From Amanita rubescens (taxonomy: Eukaryota > Basidiomycota > Agaricomycetes > Agaricales > Amanitaceae): DNA of 61,443 nt. Below, piece by piece: positions 1 to 10,334 of this stretch (within the stretch, counting starts at the first letter, position 1; every line of letters starts with the position of its first letter). Under the pieces are notes generated by a model. It worked only from the letters and a program-made list of their open reading frames with translations. It made no database searches and was not told where the DNA came from. The position numbers were made by a program, and so were the translations under genes. The stretch covers positions 1-61,443 of the forward strand of contig WION01000307.1 of NCBI GenBank assembly GCA_015039365.1, written 5' to 3'.

Positions 1-3000
1 GCGTTTTCCATGTGTTCCTCGGGTTCCCAGGTATTTTCTTCTTCGGGTAGTCCTTTCCATTTTACTAGGAAACGTTTCCCTTGCCTCGTTTTTCTTACCC
101 CTTTCACGGCTTCCACTTCGTATTCTTCACGTCCATTAATAATTTCCGGTGGCGGCCGTGGTTCTTTTTCTTGCTGCGCCGGGAATTGTGGTTCGTAGAC
201 TGGTTTAAGTTTCGACTCGTGGAAGACGTCGTGTATTCCCCATGTCGGTGGTAGTTCCAGTTTATACGCCGATTTTCCTACTTCGGAAATTACCTTGAAG
301 GGGCCGTGGAACTTTGCGTCGAGTTTCTTCGATGTCCGCATTGTTTTAATCTTGGATGAATCTAGATACACTCGATCTCCCGGTTGATACCGTCGGGATG
401 GTTTGACGTGTTTGTCGTGTTGTTTCTTCATCCTTTCGGCGGCCTGTTCCAGGTTTGTCTTTACCATTTTCCATGTCTCCTTGAATCTTTCGATGTATTC
501 CGCAGCTGAGTGGTTCGTCGTTTCCGTTTTACCTTCCGTTCCTTTGAATGGATTTCTTCCCGTCGTAATCATGAAAGGAGAGAATCCCGTTGCCGAATGT
601 CGTCGATCATTATGGCAGAATTGGGCTATAGGGAGCCAATCCGTCCAATCGTCTTGTTTTTCGTTTACATACATTCGTAAATATTCTTCCAGTTCTTGAT
701 TTACTCGTTCCGTTTGTCCGTCCGTTTGTGGATGGTATGCCGTCGAAGGGTTTGCTTCTATTCCCAACATCTGATACAACCCTTTCATGAATCCGGATAC
801 GAACTGCGTTCCTCGATCCGATATGACCTTTTTTGGTAGTCCTTGTTCCTTGAATATATGTTCTCGATAAAGGTTTGCTACTCCTTGTGAGGTTATCGTT
901 GTATTACATGGGATAAAGTAAGCCTTTTTTGAGAATCGATCGACTATTACCAGGATCATATCTTTTCCCTTTGAGGGTACTAGGGGTCCGATAAGGTCCA
1001 CACTGATCACCGCCCACGGTTCCGAGGGAATTTCGTTTGGTTGTAATGGTGCCGCTCGAGGTTGCCTATCCGGTTTATTGATTTGGCATTGATGACATGC
1101 TTTGATGTATGTTTCAATGTCCCGTTTCATATTGGGCCACCAGAATCCTCTTGTTGTTAGTTCCAAGGTTTTTGCGACTCCCGGGTGTCCCGCCGTTTTT
1201 ACGTCGTGGTTCGAGCTGATTACTCTTTCTCGAATTTCCGGTTTTGCTGGTACATATATCCGTCCTTTCCATTCCCAACATTGGTCGAGGGTGTCGTATT
1301 TGAAATCTGGGTCCTTTTCTTTTATTCCCTTTGTTACTTGTTTGTCGAAGTATCGACGATGCGTGTTACAGATTTCTTGTCGGATACTTAACCATTCGTA
1401 ACTTTCATCGTCTATCCTGATTTCGATTTTTCCAAATACATCTTCTTTTAGAAGAATGACGCCTTCGTTGTCGTTTTCCCCTTTTGGGTGTCCGGCTCTT
1501 CTAGATAGTATGTCGGCTTTAGTGTTTGTTTTTCCCGCCCGATGTTTTATGACGAAGTTGTATTCTTGTAAATCCATGATCCATCGGGCTTGTCTTCTGT
1601 TTAGATTTTGCGGTTTTCGGAAGTACGTAAGGTTTTGATGATCCGTTAATACTTCTGTCACCGTATCCGTTCCTTTCAAGTAATGAGCCCAGTCATAAAA
1701 TCCTTGCATTACCGCTAGCATTTCTTTATCGTATACTTCGTAATTTCTTTCTGCGTCGTTTAACGCTTTCGATATGAATGCTACGGGCTTCCAAATTCCA
1801 TCGTCGTCGAGTTGGGAGAGTATCGCCGCAATCGCGAAGTCCGATGCGTCTGTTTCCATTCGGAAGGGTCTTCCCGGTTTAGGGATAATAAGAATTCTTT
1901 CGGAGGCGATTTCCTTTTTTAATCCTTCAAACGCTTCCTGTTGTAATTCCGTCCATAACCATTCGGTTTTTCCCGTAAGTTTTGTTAACGCTTTCGCTAT
2001 TTTTGCAAAGCCTTTAATGAATCTTCGGTAGAAGTTAACGAATCCGAGGAATTGTTGAAGTTCCCTTTTTGTCGTTGGTGTTGGCCAGTCGGCTATTGCT
2101 TTTACCTTGTGGGGATCCATCCTTATTCCTTTATTTGAAATGATCAATCCTAGGAATTCGATTTCTTCTTGTTCGAAGTAGCACTTTTCTGCTTTTAAGG
2201 AAAGTTGGTGTTGACGTAGTTTTTCGAGGATTCGTTTGACTTGTTCCTGATGTTCTTTTTTGTCTTTTGAAAATACTAGGATGTCGTCCATATAGATCAC
2301 GACCCATCCTTCGGCAATTTCTTCTCTGAAGATATCGTTCATCATGGTTTGGAATGTCGCCGGTGAATTAGTTAATCCGAAAAACATTACCAACGGTTTG
2401 AATAGTCCTCGGTTTGTTCGGAATGCGGCTTTCCATTCGTCTCCTTCTTTGATCCTGATATTGTTATATCCCCATCGGACGTCCATTTTCGAGAAGTATT
2501 TCGCTTCGGATAGTTTGTCGATTAGTTCCGAGATTAACGGTAACGGATATCTATTTTTGATAGTCATTTCGTTTAATTTCCGATAATCCTGGACTGGCCG
2601 TAACTTTCCGTCTTTCTTCTTTACAAAGAAGAATGGCGATGCCATGGGTGATTTACTTGGTTTTATCCTTCCTGTTTCCAATTGTTCTTTTAGGAATTCG
2701 TCCAACTGTTTTTGTTCTTCCGGGTTTAACGGGTATATTTTGCAATCTACCATTTTTGCTCCGGGTGTTAATTCGATTGCATGATCCCATGCTCGTCTTG
2801 GTGGCAATTGATCGAATGTCTGTTTTTCGAATACTTCTTTGTAGTCGCGATAAACTTCTGGCACTATTTCCTTCCAAGTCCTTTCGGTTTGGTTGGCTCC
2901 TGCAATATCAGTTGCAAAATTCGATTTTGCTCTTACTTTTATCCAGGGTAGGTCTACGTGTCGTATGAATTCGGGTCGATCGATATCGATTGCCAGTATT

Positions 3001-3806
3001 TTATCTTCTTGTGGATTGTATTGATCGATTTCGTCTTCCGGTTCTCCGACCCATGACTCGTCGTAACATTCTCCTGGACATCTTGAGAATTTTATTTGAG
3101 TTTTTTGCCATTCGATTTCTGGATTATGATGTTCCAGCCAATCATGTCCAAGGAATACATCTTTTTTCCCAATATTCACCACCGCTAGTTCTAACGTTTC
3201 TTCATGGTCGTAAATTCTCATTTTGATTGTTACCATGTCTGTTATTTTTCCCCCAACGTTTAGCGTTCCATCGGCGTTGGTAGCGGTTATTGCTCATGGT
3301 AATTTGGTCGTATTGATTTTTCGTTCCTCGACAAATTGTTTGGATATTGCCGACATCATACATCCGCTGTCGATTAGCGCTATGGTGTCGAAGCTTTCTT
3401 CCGTGTCCAGAGTGGTGAGGATAACTCGTATATCCATTTCTCTGTGCCCTGATGCTCCAATCCATTGCGGTTCTCTGAGTTTTCGCAGGTACCAGATTGC
3501 TTCTTCTTCTTCGAGGTCATTGATTTTGTTGATCAATTCTTCATCGATTTGTTCTCTGAAGGTGTGGTGTGCGAATGTCCGCAGTTGTGTGATTCCTTGC
3601 TCCGGGTATTTCCAAAGTTGTCTTATCATCCATGCCGTTGACGAATTCCTGAGTTTGTTTGTTTTGTCCCTTATCGATGTGTTTCGAATCTTTCCTTCCT
3701 TTTGTTTCACCTCATATATTATTGATTCAAGGGATACATATTCGGAAGGTACTAGAGATTCGTAAATACATTGATCGGAGATCAATGAAGAGGGACTGTC
3801 CTTCAT
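1..3806 (-). pseudogene. Pol polyprotein (PR-RT-RH-IN-chromodomain) with internal stop
   Basis: Starts at ATG 3806 inside the gag stop. The aspartic protease active site reads DSGCMMS (near 3350-3370). TGA at 3294-3296 then interrupts the frame, but the same frame continues with TNADGTLNVGGKITD and goes on through the RT catalytic motif YMDD (about 2283-2294), the RNase H motif TDASDFA (about 1830-1860), the integrase zinc finger ending CHQCQ (about 1085-1105), and a chromodomain with KWKGLPEEENTWEPEE (about 20-75). The frame continues off the left edge. CGA to TGA is the simplest explanation of the stop. Unless the stop is suppressed, only the protease would be made. Confidence 0.88.
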
Positions 3807-5140
3807 TGATCTTTCACAAAACCCAACTTCTCTTTCATTTCGTTCTTTTCTTCTTCGGTCATTGTTCCGAAGTAATCTCCCACGGCTTGTCTTCTGATCA
3901 CGGTTTTTCCTTTGCAGTATTTGGCAATGTGTCCAATTTTTCCACAGTTATAACATTTGGGTGGCGGACGAGTCGTAGGTGTTTGATCTACGTCCATCGC
4001 GTTTTCGTCTTTGACTTTGACCGTGATCGTTTCCTTTTTTGGTTGACTAGGACCGGCTTGAGCGTTGGTCCTTGTTACCTTGAATTCTCTTTTCCCGTAA
4101 TATTTTTCGGCCTCCCTGAAGTGTTTTTCTATTTCAGTTGCCCTATTGTACCATGCTTGCAATTGCCCTGGTACGCTGCCGTCTCCTGGATTTCCTAATT
4201 CGATTACTCTTCGTCCTACTCCGATTTTGACACCTTTCTTGAATTGGTCAATTAAGGCGATTTCGTCGAAGCCTGAAAGTTGGGCCCATCCTTTAAATTC
4301 GATAATGTATTCTTCGATGGTTTTATCTCCTTGTTTTAGTTCCCGAAGTTTCTTTATGGCTTCGTCGCGCGTTTCCGTGGTTAGGAAGTATTGTCTTGCT
4401 TCTTCTGCAAACGCGCCCCAATTTACGAAGGGTGGTTTATGAATAAATTCGTATCTTTCCCATGCCGGGTGTTCAGCCATCGCTTCTTCTGCTGGTACCT
4501 CCGTACATGCTTGGTAATGCGTGCACGTTCGTCCGGGATAGGTTGTTGCGAATCTAATTCTTTCTTCATCGTTTTGTGCAATTTCTCCTATTTTTCCGTT
4601 TGCCCAATTCGATGCTCGGTTTCCCTTCCCTTTTCGGATCCGTTGGATTGCATAGGTAACCCGCGTGATATCGTCTGTTAACCTTACTTGAACGAAGTAG
4701 TAGTTCATCCTTCTGAGCCATGAGTCGATTTCCGCTGGTTCGCCTTCGTAATGTTCCGGAGGTTCTATTTTTAATTCCGGTGGTCGTGTCCTAAGCCTGT
4801 CGGTGTCTCGGTCGGCTCTTTCCGCGGCTCTTCGTTCTCGTCCGAGTTGTCTTTCAAACTCTTGTTGTTGTTCCTGTAGTTGTCGTTGGAAATGTTCGTT
4901 TTGTTGCCGTAGTTGTTCTATCACGTTTGCAATATTCGCTCCCATTGCTGCGGCAGCGACGGTTGCGTCTTCAGTTTCCATTGCGATAGTTTCCATGGTG
5001 GGTACGGCCGTTGCTGATATTGCTCCAATGATATTTCCGTGTTCGTCGAAGGTTGGTTGGACAACCTGTATCCTGTTTCGTCTCATGATGTAGGTGAATC
5101 CTGCCAGCGCGATCGCGGTGAGCGCAGCTGGAAGGGCCAT
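3803..5140 (-). CDS. Gag polyprotein of chromovirus
   Basis: 445-residue Gag. The N-terminus has a short hydrophobic stretch, followed by a long Gln/Glu/Arg-rich coiled-coil region (about residues 70-120), a capsid-like retrotransposon-gag core (about 140-330) and a CCHC zinc knuckle CYNCGKIGHIAKYC near residue 400 that would bind the element's RNA. The ATG at 5138-5140 is the first good start after the leader. The stop codon overlaps the pol start as ATGA, so pol is in the -1 frame relative to gag. This copy of gag looks intact. Confidence 0.92.
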   Translation of the reverse strand: MALPAALTAIALAGFTYIMRRNRIQVVQPTFDEHGNIIGAISATAVPTMETIAMETEDATVAAAAMGANIANVIEQLRQQNEHFQRQLQEQQQEFERQLGRERRAAERADRDTDRLRTRPPELKIEPPEHYEGEPAEIDSWLRRMNYYFVQVRLTDDITRVTYAIQRIRKGKGNRASNWANGKIGEIAQNDEERIRFATTYPGRTCTHYQACTEVPAEEAMAEHPAWERYEFIHKPPFVNWGAFAEEARQYFLTTETRDEAIKKLRELKQGDKTIEEYIIEFKGWAQLSGFDEIALIDQFKKGVKIGVGRRVIELGNPGDGSVPGQLQAWYNRATEIEKHFREAEKYYGKREFKVTRTNAQAGPSQPKKETITVKVKDENAMDVDQTPTTRPPPKCYNCGKIGHIAKYCKGKTVIRRQAVGDYFGTMTEEEKNEMKEKLGFVKDQ

Positions 5141-5275
5141 GGTTTAACGGGTGTTTGGGGTTGTGTAGAGTTGTTGGTGTACTTGTGCAATATAAACTGC
5201 TACAAGGTAAAGATATGTGAGGTGTGCTATCAGGGCGATAGCAAGGAAAATTCGTAGGAATTCCGTGGTGAGTGG

Positions 5276-5574
5276 TGTGAAGAAAAGCAACAAGCTTATG
5301 TCACGAGCCTTAGACAGGCTACACAACACAAGACTCAATCACTTGTAGATACTGCTGACAGTGTCAAGCAGCGAGGGCGAATACAAGAACCGTCTAGGTT
5401 CAGGGCAAAGCTAAGAAGGGAGGAGCTCCGAGCTGTCCAAGGAAAGACTAGCTTGTTGCTTAGAGTATGTACTACAATATACGCTACTTTATATACTACC
5501 CAGGGCGTAGGGTACATGAGTCAGTACATGCACGAAGCATGCGGCGTATCAAGGAGTAAAACAGGGGCTTGACA
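5276..5574 (-). repeat. 5' LTR of the chromovirus
   Basis: On the minus strand the segment begins TGTCAAGCCCC at 5574 and ends ...CTTCACA near 5276, so it has TG..CA ends. It contains a TATATAAAG promoter motif near 5485-5495. It lies just upstream of the gag leader and abuts an unrelated open frame at 5575, which fixes the outer boundary well. The inner boundary is less certain by a few bases. I could not find a clear tRNA-type primer binding site starting TGG after it, so priming is unresolved. Confidence 0.7.
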
Positions 5575-6870
5575 TTCTGGAGGTGGTGTTGGCGGTTTCT
5601 GTGGTGGTACTGGTGGTCCTGGACTAGGATCGGGTTTAGGATCGACTTCTATGTATTGAAGTCCTGGGGAACTCGGTTTCTCCTGTTCTGTTTCAAACGG
5701 GTTGAAATCGATTGGGCTAAGTAAGTCTGGAACAGTTTTGTCTTCCGACTCGGAAAGGTCACTGGAACTTTCGAATTGCTGATCGGGGTTTTCGTCACTT
5801 GATTCGGTTCCTGATTCGCTTTCTTCTGTTACTCCAAAAGTTTTACCTTTTGGTGTAGTTTTGACTGCTGCTTTCGGTGTAGAGACTGCGCTTCTGTGCT
5901 GTAGGTTTTCGGGTAAGTTATCTGGATTCCCTTCTATCCACTTGGGTCCTTTGAAGAAATCGTCTGGTACAAATTCGTATGTGAGTTCTGATTCAGGGCC
6001 TGGGTTATATCCTCCCCAACGTTTAGTATTTTCGTCGAATTCGACTTCAAATCCTAAGAGGTAGTATTTGTCGTTGAATCGGTGATAGAATGCGTTGTTG
6101 GGTGGTCTGTTGGCTCTCTGTGGTATCCAAAACTCTGATGTTGGTACAAGACTGTGGTCTTTCGAATATTTCCAAAGGTGGTCCTTAGGGTCGTTGTAGA
6201 TAGCGATGTGATCTAGATAATAATGTCCTCTTGTTCCTCTTGTAGCACGGTTAGGCGGTGTCCTCTGTTGATCCGTAATTGTTGCAGGCTGACCGGTAAC
6301 CTACGGGCCGGTTCTCCGGAAGTTCGATAGTTAACTTGTGTTTCACCAACGAGGTAATACTCGGGTATCGTTTTGATAAGTTCGACTTAATTGTTATGAT
6401 CACGTCAATCTCCACCTACGATGTGTCCACGCTAAGAGCGCTTGACAAAGTAGACTAAGTCCAACGGACAAGTCAAACAATAGGTGAACGAATAAGCTAA
6501 GTGATAAGACGACTAGGAGGAGTCTTATCCTTGAGAGCGATAATGAACGGAGTAGAAACGACGTTCTTTAGGCGAGATGAAATGATATTGATAAAGACAG
6601 TTAAGTCGAACTTAAGGTTCGACGTTACAGTACATCAGTTTATATACATGTACAGAAACACAGCCGTATCGTAAGTAGAACAAAGGCGATAGCAAGTATA
6701 GGTAAAACAGGAGGCATAGGGGGTGGTACGCATATGAACAAGGGGTTGGGCATAGGGTAAACGGAATGGGGATCGATAAGGGAACGAGGTAGTCCGTTTG
6801 ATGAACATAATGGGGATGTGACGAAGGGATAGGCATATACGAAAAAGTAAGCATGTCCGACGTGTCATGT
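5575..6870 (-). mobile_element. Fragment of a second LTR retroelement (promoter/LTR plus gag-like frame)
   Basis: On the minus strand an open frame runs from about 6299 down to 5575 and is then cut by the chromovirus LTR. It encodes motifs such as GHYYLDHIAIYND and RWGGYNPGP, followed by an acidic Ser/Glu/Pro-rich tail; I take it as a gag-type protein but cannot name the family. No ATG is visible at its 5' end (a stop TAG precedes 6299), so its start is lost or spliced. Upstream, 6300-6867 looks like an LTR/leader with TATATAAA near 6640 and a possible LTR start TGACACG at 6867. To its right the DIRS-like reading frame begins abruptly. Confidence 0.6.
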
Positions 6871-6902
6871 AATCATAATGTAGGAGTCCGTACCGTGTTT
6901 GT

Positions 6903-7211
6903 AACATTGCTCTACGCACTTTGGTATCACTTAACCGCCAACGGGAGCACTTCGTCATCCATTCCGACAATCGAGGTGTAGTCCACTCTATCCGGGCTGG
7001 CACGTCCCGCGGCATACAACAGAACGCGATACTACGCCACATTGTATGCTTAATACAGTCGCACGATTTATGGCTTACAACAGAGTGGGTGTCCACTAGA
7101 AACAACCCTGCTGACTGCATATCTCGAGGTGCACCACCTTCTGCGTCTAAGCAAATACATCCGCGACCACCGATACCTTCGCATCTAGTACATTACCTTT
7201 CCTACGTTTAG
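6903..7211 (+). pseudogene. RNase H domain fragment of DIRS-like polyprotein
   Basis: The frame begins inside coding sequence (no ATG; upstream in-frame stop at 6876-6878 lies at the insertion junction). It encodes TLVSLNRQREHFVIHSDNRG and NPADCISRG, the HSDN and NPAD..SRG signatures of the RNase H part of DIRS/Ngaro-type reverse transcriptases. It ends with TAG at 7209-7211. The reverse transcriptase that should precede it is absent, so this is a 3' remnant of a polyprotein. It lies 121 bases before the recombinase ORF in the same orientation. Confidence 0.75.
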
Positions 7212-7332
7212 CATGAACAAATACACTATTCTTTAATTTGCATCAACGAGTACACTTTATCATAGTATTTGGATACCTTGTCATATTTGGAATACTTGAC
7301 CACATAACCCAACACATCTTTCCACCAAAATC

Positions 7333-8577
7333 ATGCCTGAATCGCTAGCACAACACCTAGATAACCTCTTTTGCCAACCGCGACACCTCAAAATGCACCA
7401 CAGGCGTTACCGTGTACCACACAAACATTACCACGTAACACACGAACCGGCTACCCTTCCTCCCCGTGAGGTAATACCCACCCATGTTGCACGAATCCTG
7501 GAAAAGGCCTGGGCGCCAGCAACACGCAGGCGGTACGAGATTAGTGTAAAGGATTTTCATCGGTTTTGTGACAATCAACGGATACCATCTCTCCGACGAC
7601 TTCCCGCAGACGAAATGCTCCTGGCCTCGTATGCCGCTAGCCTTGCGGGGTCCATATCAGGAACCAGCATCCAAAACAGGATTGCTGCGGTGAGGGCTTG
7701 GCATATACGACACAACGCATCTTGGAATGGTGGCATACTTCTTGACTACGTGTTACGAGGCGCTCGCAAGACCTCTCCACCTTCCTCAAAATCTTCTCGC
7801 CGCCCTCCCGTCACATTTGAAATGCTAGAACAGCTATGCCAATCTAAAGGTCCATTCTCACCTCTGGACCACGTCGTTTGTGCTGCAGCGACTACTATGT
7901 TCTATGGTCAACTACGAGTGGGAGAAGTCTGTGCCTCTCAGGAGAAATATTCGACCTTCAATAACCAACTACACCCTACCCTTGCACACCTTCACCCTCC
8001 CCACACTACAGCTGGTTCCCGAATACTATATCTCCCTTGCACAAAGACGAAGGGAACTCAGGGAGAAGACGTTGCCATTTGCCGCCAGGATGGACTCACG
8101 GATCCCATAAACGCGCTGAATAACCACATGGTTATGAACGATATTACCGATCCGAAAATGGCGCTCTTCAGTTACTGGGATGATAACGCTCACGCACGAA
8201 AACTACTCACAGCGTCAAAATTTATGAAACGATGCAACGAACTATGGAAAGGTTGGGGTCACCCAAGATTTACAGGTCACTCGTTCCGGATTGGTGGCAC
8301 AACGCACTACTTACTTCGGAAAGTGGACCCTAATGTTGTCCGTGTAATGGGACGTTGGTCCTCAGATGCATTTCTCCGGTATGATTGGCGTCAGTTAGAC
8401 GTACTGGCTGCCATTCACACGGAACACAGCAACAGGCGAGCTAGTTCACGGGTGAGTCTTGCCTTTCTCAGACGCGCTCGCAAGCTAAATGCGGGTGATC
8501 TTCCCATCCGCAAGACTCAAACAACCCGCGCTATCATCACTGACCGCTTCGCAGATCACCATACAAAGAACAAGTGA
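7333..8577 (+). CDS. Tyrosine recombinase of DIRS-like element
   Basis: 414-residue protein. The N-terminal half resembles a SAM-like core-binding domain (TRRRYEISVKDFHRFC near residue 65). The C-terminal catalytic domain shows the first arginine in GQLRVGEV (about 190), H-x-x-R in GHSFRIGG (about 315), then GRWSSDAFLRYDW with a plausible tyrosine nucleophile. It would integrate element circles by site-specific recombination, in contrast to DDE integrases of LTR elements. The frame is intact from ATG to TGA although the rest of the element is not. A Crypton transposase is an alternative, but the upstream RNase H fragment favours DIRS. Confidence 0.88.
   Translation: MPESLAQHLDNLFCQPRHLKMHHRRYRVPHKHYHVTHEPATLPPREVIPTHVARILEKAWAPATRRRYEISVKDFHRFCDNQRIPSLRRLPADEMLLASYAASLAGSISGTSIQNRIAAVRAWHIRHNASWNGGILLDYVLRGARKTSPPSSKSSRRPPVTFEMLEQLCQSKGPFSPLDHVVCAAATTMFYGQLRVGEVCASQEKYSTFNNQLHPTLAHLHPPHTTAGSRILYLPCTKTKGTQGEDVAICRQDGLTDPINALNNHMVMNDITDPKMALFSYWDDNAHARKLLTASKFMKRCNELWKGWGHPRFTGHSFRIGGTTHYLLRKVDPNVVRVMGRWSSDAFLRYDWRQLDVLAAIHTEHSNRRASSRVSLAFLRRARKLNAGDLPIRKTQTTRAIITDRFADHHTKNK
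8494..8518 (+). repeat. 25-bp direct repeat, copy 1 (inside recombinase ORF)
   Basis: Exact match to 10310-10334. It encodes the GDLPIRKT part of the recombinase C-terminus. GAGTCTTGC at 8452-8460 and GCAAGACTC at 8510-8518 form a local inverted pair. Confidence 0.85.
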
Positions 8578-9054
8578 TCCCGGGGCAATCGGTAATTGCT
8601 AGCGGCTCGCCCACAATTAAACTTAGGTTGAAATCATACTATAGTACTACCAACATTCTTTGTGTATTCATCAGGAAACACATTTTCTACTGTAGTTAGT
8701 GCATGAATTATGTAGCTTTGGTAGGCTGTGGTGAATTATGTAGCTCTGGTAGGCTGTGGTAGTTTCTGTAAAACTATGTGGCTGCTATAGTTTTTATGAA
8801 TTTATGTAGATTTTAATGAATTCATGTAGATTTAAAAGTTCTACAGTATCCTATGTAGATTCTAGTAAGTCTACTACTATCTACATAAATTCTTTTGCCC
8901 TATTGTATGCTACATAGAAAATGTGTAATTGGTGTTTACAGAGTTATTTGCACATATATGTATCATAGTAGTGGCATGGTGGATTGTGGTGAGTTGTGAA
9001 TGAGGTTTTTGGACAAGTCAGTGGATTTGCTGAGTTATTATTCCTCTCACCTAG

Positions 9055-9545
9055 TACAGGCTACAGCCACACTCACACCCCACCTCTCTTACTCCTCCCT
9101 CCCACCTACCCACCCTTGCTCTCACCCTCACCCTCACCCCCCCTAAGTTCCCCTTCCCCCAACAAGTCTTCCTTTCACCACACATTCCCCCACACGTGGG
9201 CCTCCCCCTTTCCCCAATCTTCCACACTCCTTATCCCCACTCCTACTTCCCCCCTTCATCACCTCTCACCTTTCACCCACTTCCAACCCCCTCATCTCCT
9301 CTCACCTCTCACCCACTCCCACTCCTACACCTACCAAATTTCTCCAATCTCCTAGTAGCATACCCCTCTTCCCCACCCATTCCCACTTTCCCCATTCCTC
9401 CATCACCCCATTCCACCCTCACCCTCTCACACCTCATCCCCCTTCTCACACAATCTCTCTAATCCCAGACCCCTAGGCTCTTCCCCATTCCCCCATACCC
9501 CATCTCATAACCTCCTCATTCCTCCATTCCTCCACCCATCCTCTC
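9055..9545. repeat. Pyrimidine-rich low-complexity tract
   Basis: About 490 bases with almost no G on the plus strand, dominated by CCT, CAC and TCC runs. The open frames across it are composition artefacts. It may form triplex-type or hairpin structures, but no protein is supported. Confidence 0.85.
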
Positions 9546-9694
9546 ACTAAGATATGTGCATGAAGAAGATTAGTGGAGGCAGGCTAGGGGCCCATAGGAA
9601 GCCTGGGAGGTGCAGTGGAGGCAAGGTGCATTGTGGATGTTGAAGTGGATGTTGGGAATGGATGGTATTTGAGTAAATTGTGGTGAGAGTTAGT

Positions 9695-9860
9695 CATAGC
9701 CTTATAGTGCAGTGGTAAAGTTGTAATGTAGCTAGCTTGTGACATGTGACATGTGTGAGGTTGAGAGTTCAATTCCCTAACAGTGCAAACATTTAAAGGC
9801 CACTAAAGTACAAACTTAATATAGGATAGAAATAGAAATAGGAATAGAAATATAAGAATA
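9695..9860 (+). repeat. Possible tRNA-derived SINE-like segment
   Basis: TAGTGCAGTGGTAA (about 9704-9717) resembles a pol III A box and GAGTTCAATTCC (about 9764-9775) a B box at tRNA-like spacing, followed by a body ending in an A-rich AATAGAAATA-type tail (about 9825-9865). The stems do not fold as a clean tRNA. This is a weak call from box motifs only. Confidence 0.3.
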
Positions 9861-10309
9861 GAATTAACATTTTTGAATCACAAATTCCAGGTGAATAGTA
9901 TGTTCTATCATGTTCTACCAGCTATCTACAGACAGCTATGTAGAAGTACCAGTTGCTATGTACTAACCACCTGTTCTACCTGCTGCTACAGACATGGGAC
10001 TTGTCTACCAAACTACACATGCTATGTAAGCTATGTAGCTTGTGGTAGCATTGTTTGTGTTTCCTGATGTTACTATTATTCCTATGTACATTCTAAGCAG
10101 AGTCAGAGGAGACGAAATGGGAACGCCCGGAAAGGAATGAGGACGTGATATTTCGTGACGACGTGACGGACGAGTTCCCAGAATCCTTTGAACTCGCCGT
10201 CATCGTCGCCCGAATCTTCCTTAGCGTATCCTAGCAATAATCTCGCAACCCACCCACCTCTCCCGGAAAAAATTGGAATAACACCAACCTTTGTTTGTTA
10301 GAGTCTGCA

Positions 10310-10334
10310 GGTGATCTTCCCATCCGCAAGACTC
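10310..10334 (+). repeat. 25-bp direct repeat, copy 2 (junction with HNH gene)
   Basis: Exact copy of 8494-8518. It starts exactly where similarity of the minus-strand gene to HNH nucleases ends, so it is a likely terminus of the recombinase element. Confidence 0.8.

Larger units (their letters stand above)
1..5574 (-). mobile_element. Ty3/gypsy chromovirus, left part cut by window edge
   Basis: LTR retrotransposon reading leftwards. From its 5' end it shows an LTR (about 5276-5574), an untranslated leader (5141-5275), gag with a zinc knuckle, then protease, reverse transcriptase, RNase H, integrase and a C-terminal chromodomain that reaches the window edge. This order and the chromodomain place it among chromoviruses. 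The 3' LTR lies outside the window, so age and target duplication cannot be judged. It interrupts an older retroelement reading frame exactly at 5574/5575. One in-frame stop (3294-3296) breaks pol, so this copy is probably not autonomous. Confidence 0.93.
8669..10069. mobile_element. Non-autonomous element with 14-bp terminal inverted repeats
   Basis: CATCAGGAAACACA at 8669-8682 is repeated as its perfect reverse complement at 10056-10069. Inside both ends lie TATGTAG / CTACATA-type motifs (for example 8709-8715 and 10033-10038), and a 28-bp tandem duplication occupies 8704-8759. There is no credible coding region. The interior includes a pyrimidine-rich tract and a tRNA-like segment. I see no convincing target duplication. 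Its position inside the 3' part of the DIRS-like element suggests a later insertion. Confidence 0.5.
6880..10334 (+). mobile_element. DIRS-like tyrosine-recombinase retroelement, 5'-truncated
   Basis: Contains an RNase H fragment followed by a tyrosine recombinase, the hallmark order of DIRS-type retrotransposons. The 5' part, including reverse transcriptase, is missing because the LTR elements inserted at about 6870-6890. A 25-bp sequence at the 3' end of the recombinase gene (8494-8518) recurs exactly at 10310-10334. Split or internal direct repeats of this sort are typical of DIRS/PAT elements, so 10334 may be the right end of the element, where an HNH gene frame stops. The right boundary is an inference. 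Confidence 0.65.

Noticed and set aside
3223..4198. Two 180-codon plus-strand frames
   Set aside because: Antisense shadows of chromovirus gag and pol.
5141..5275. tRNA primer-binding site of the chromovirus
   Set aside because: No TGG-starting complement to a tRNA 3' end is visible directly after the LTR; self-priming or another LTR border is possible, so none is annotated.
8996..9462. Two overlapping plus-strand frames rich in Pro/Ser/His
   Set aside because: Produced by the pyrimidine-rich tract; no G-containing codons needed for stops, no motif.
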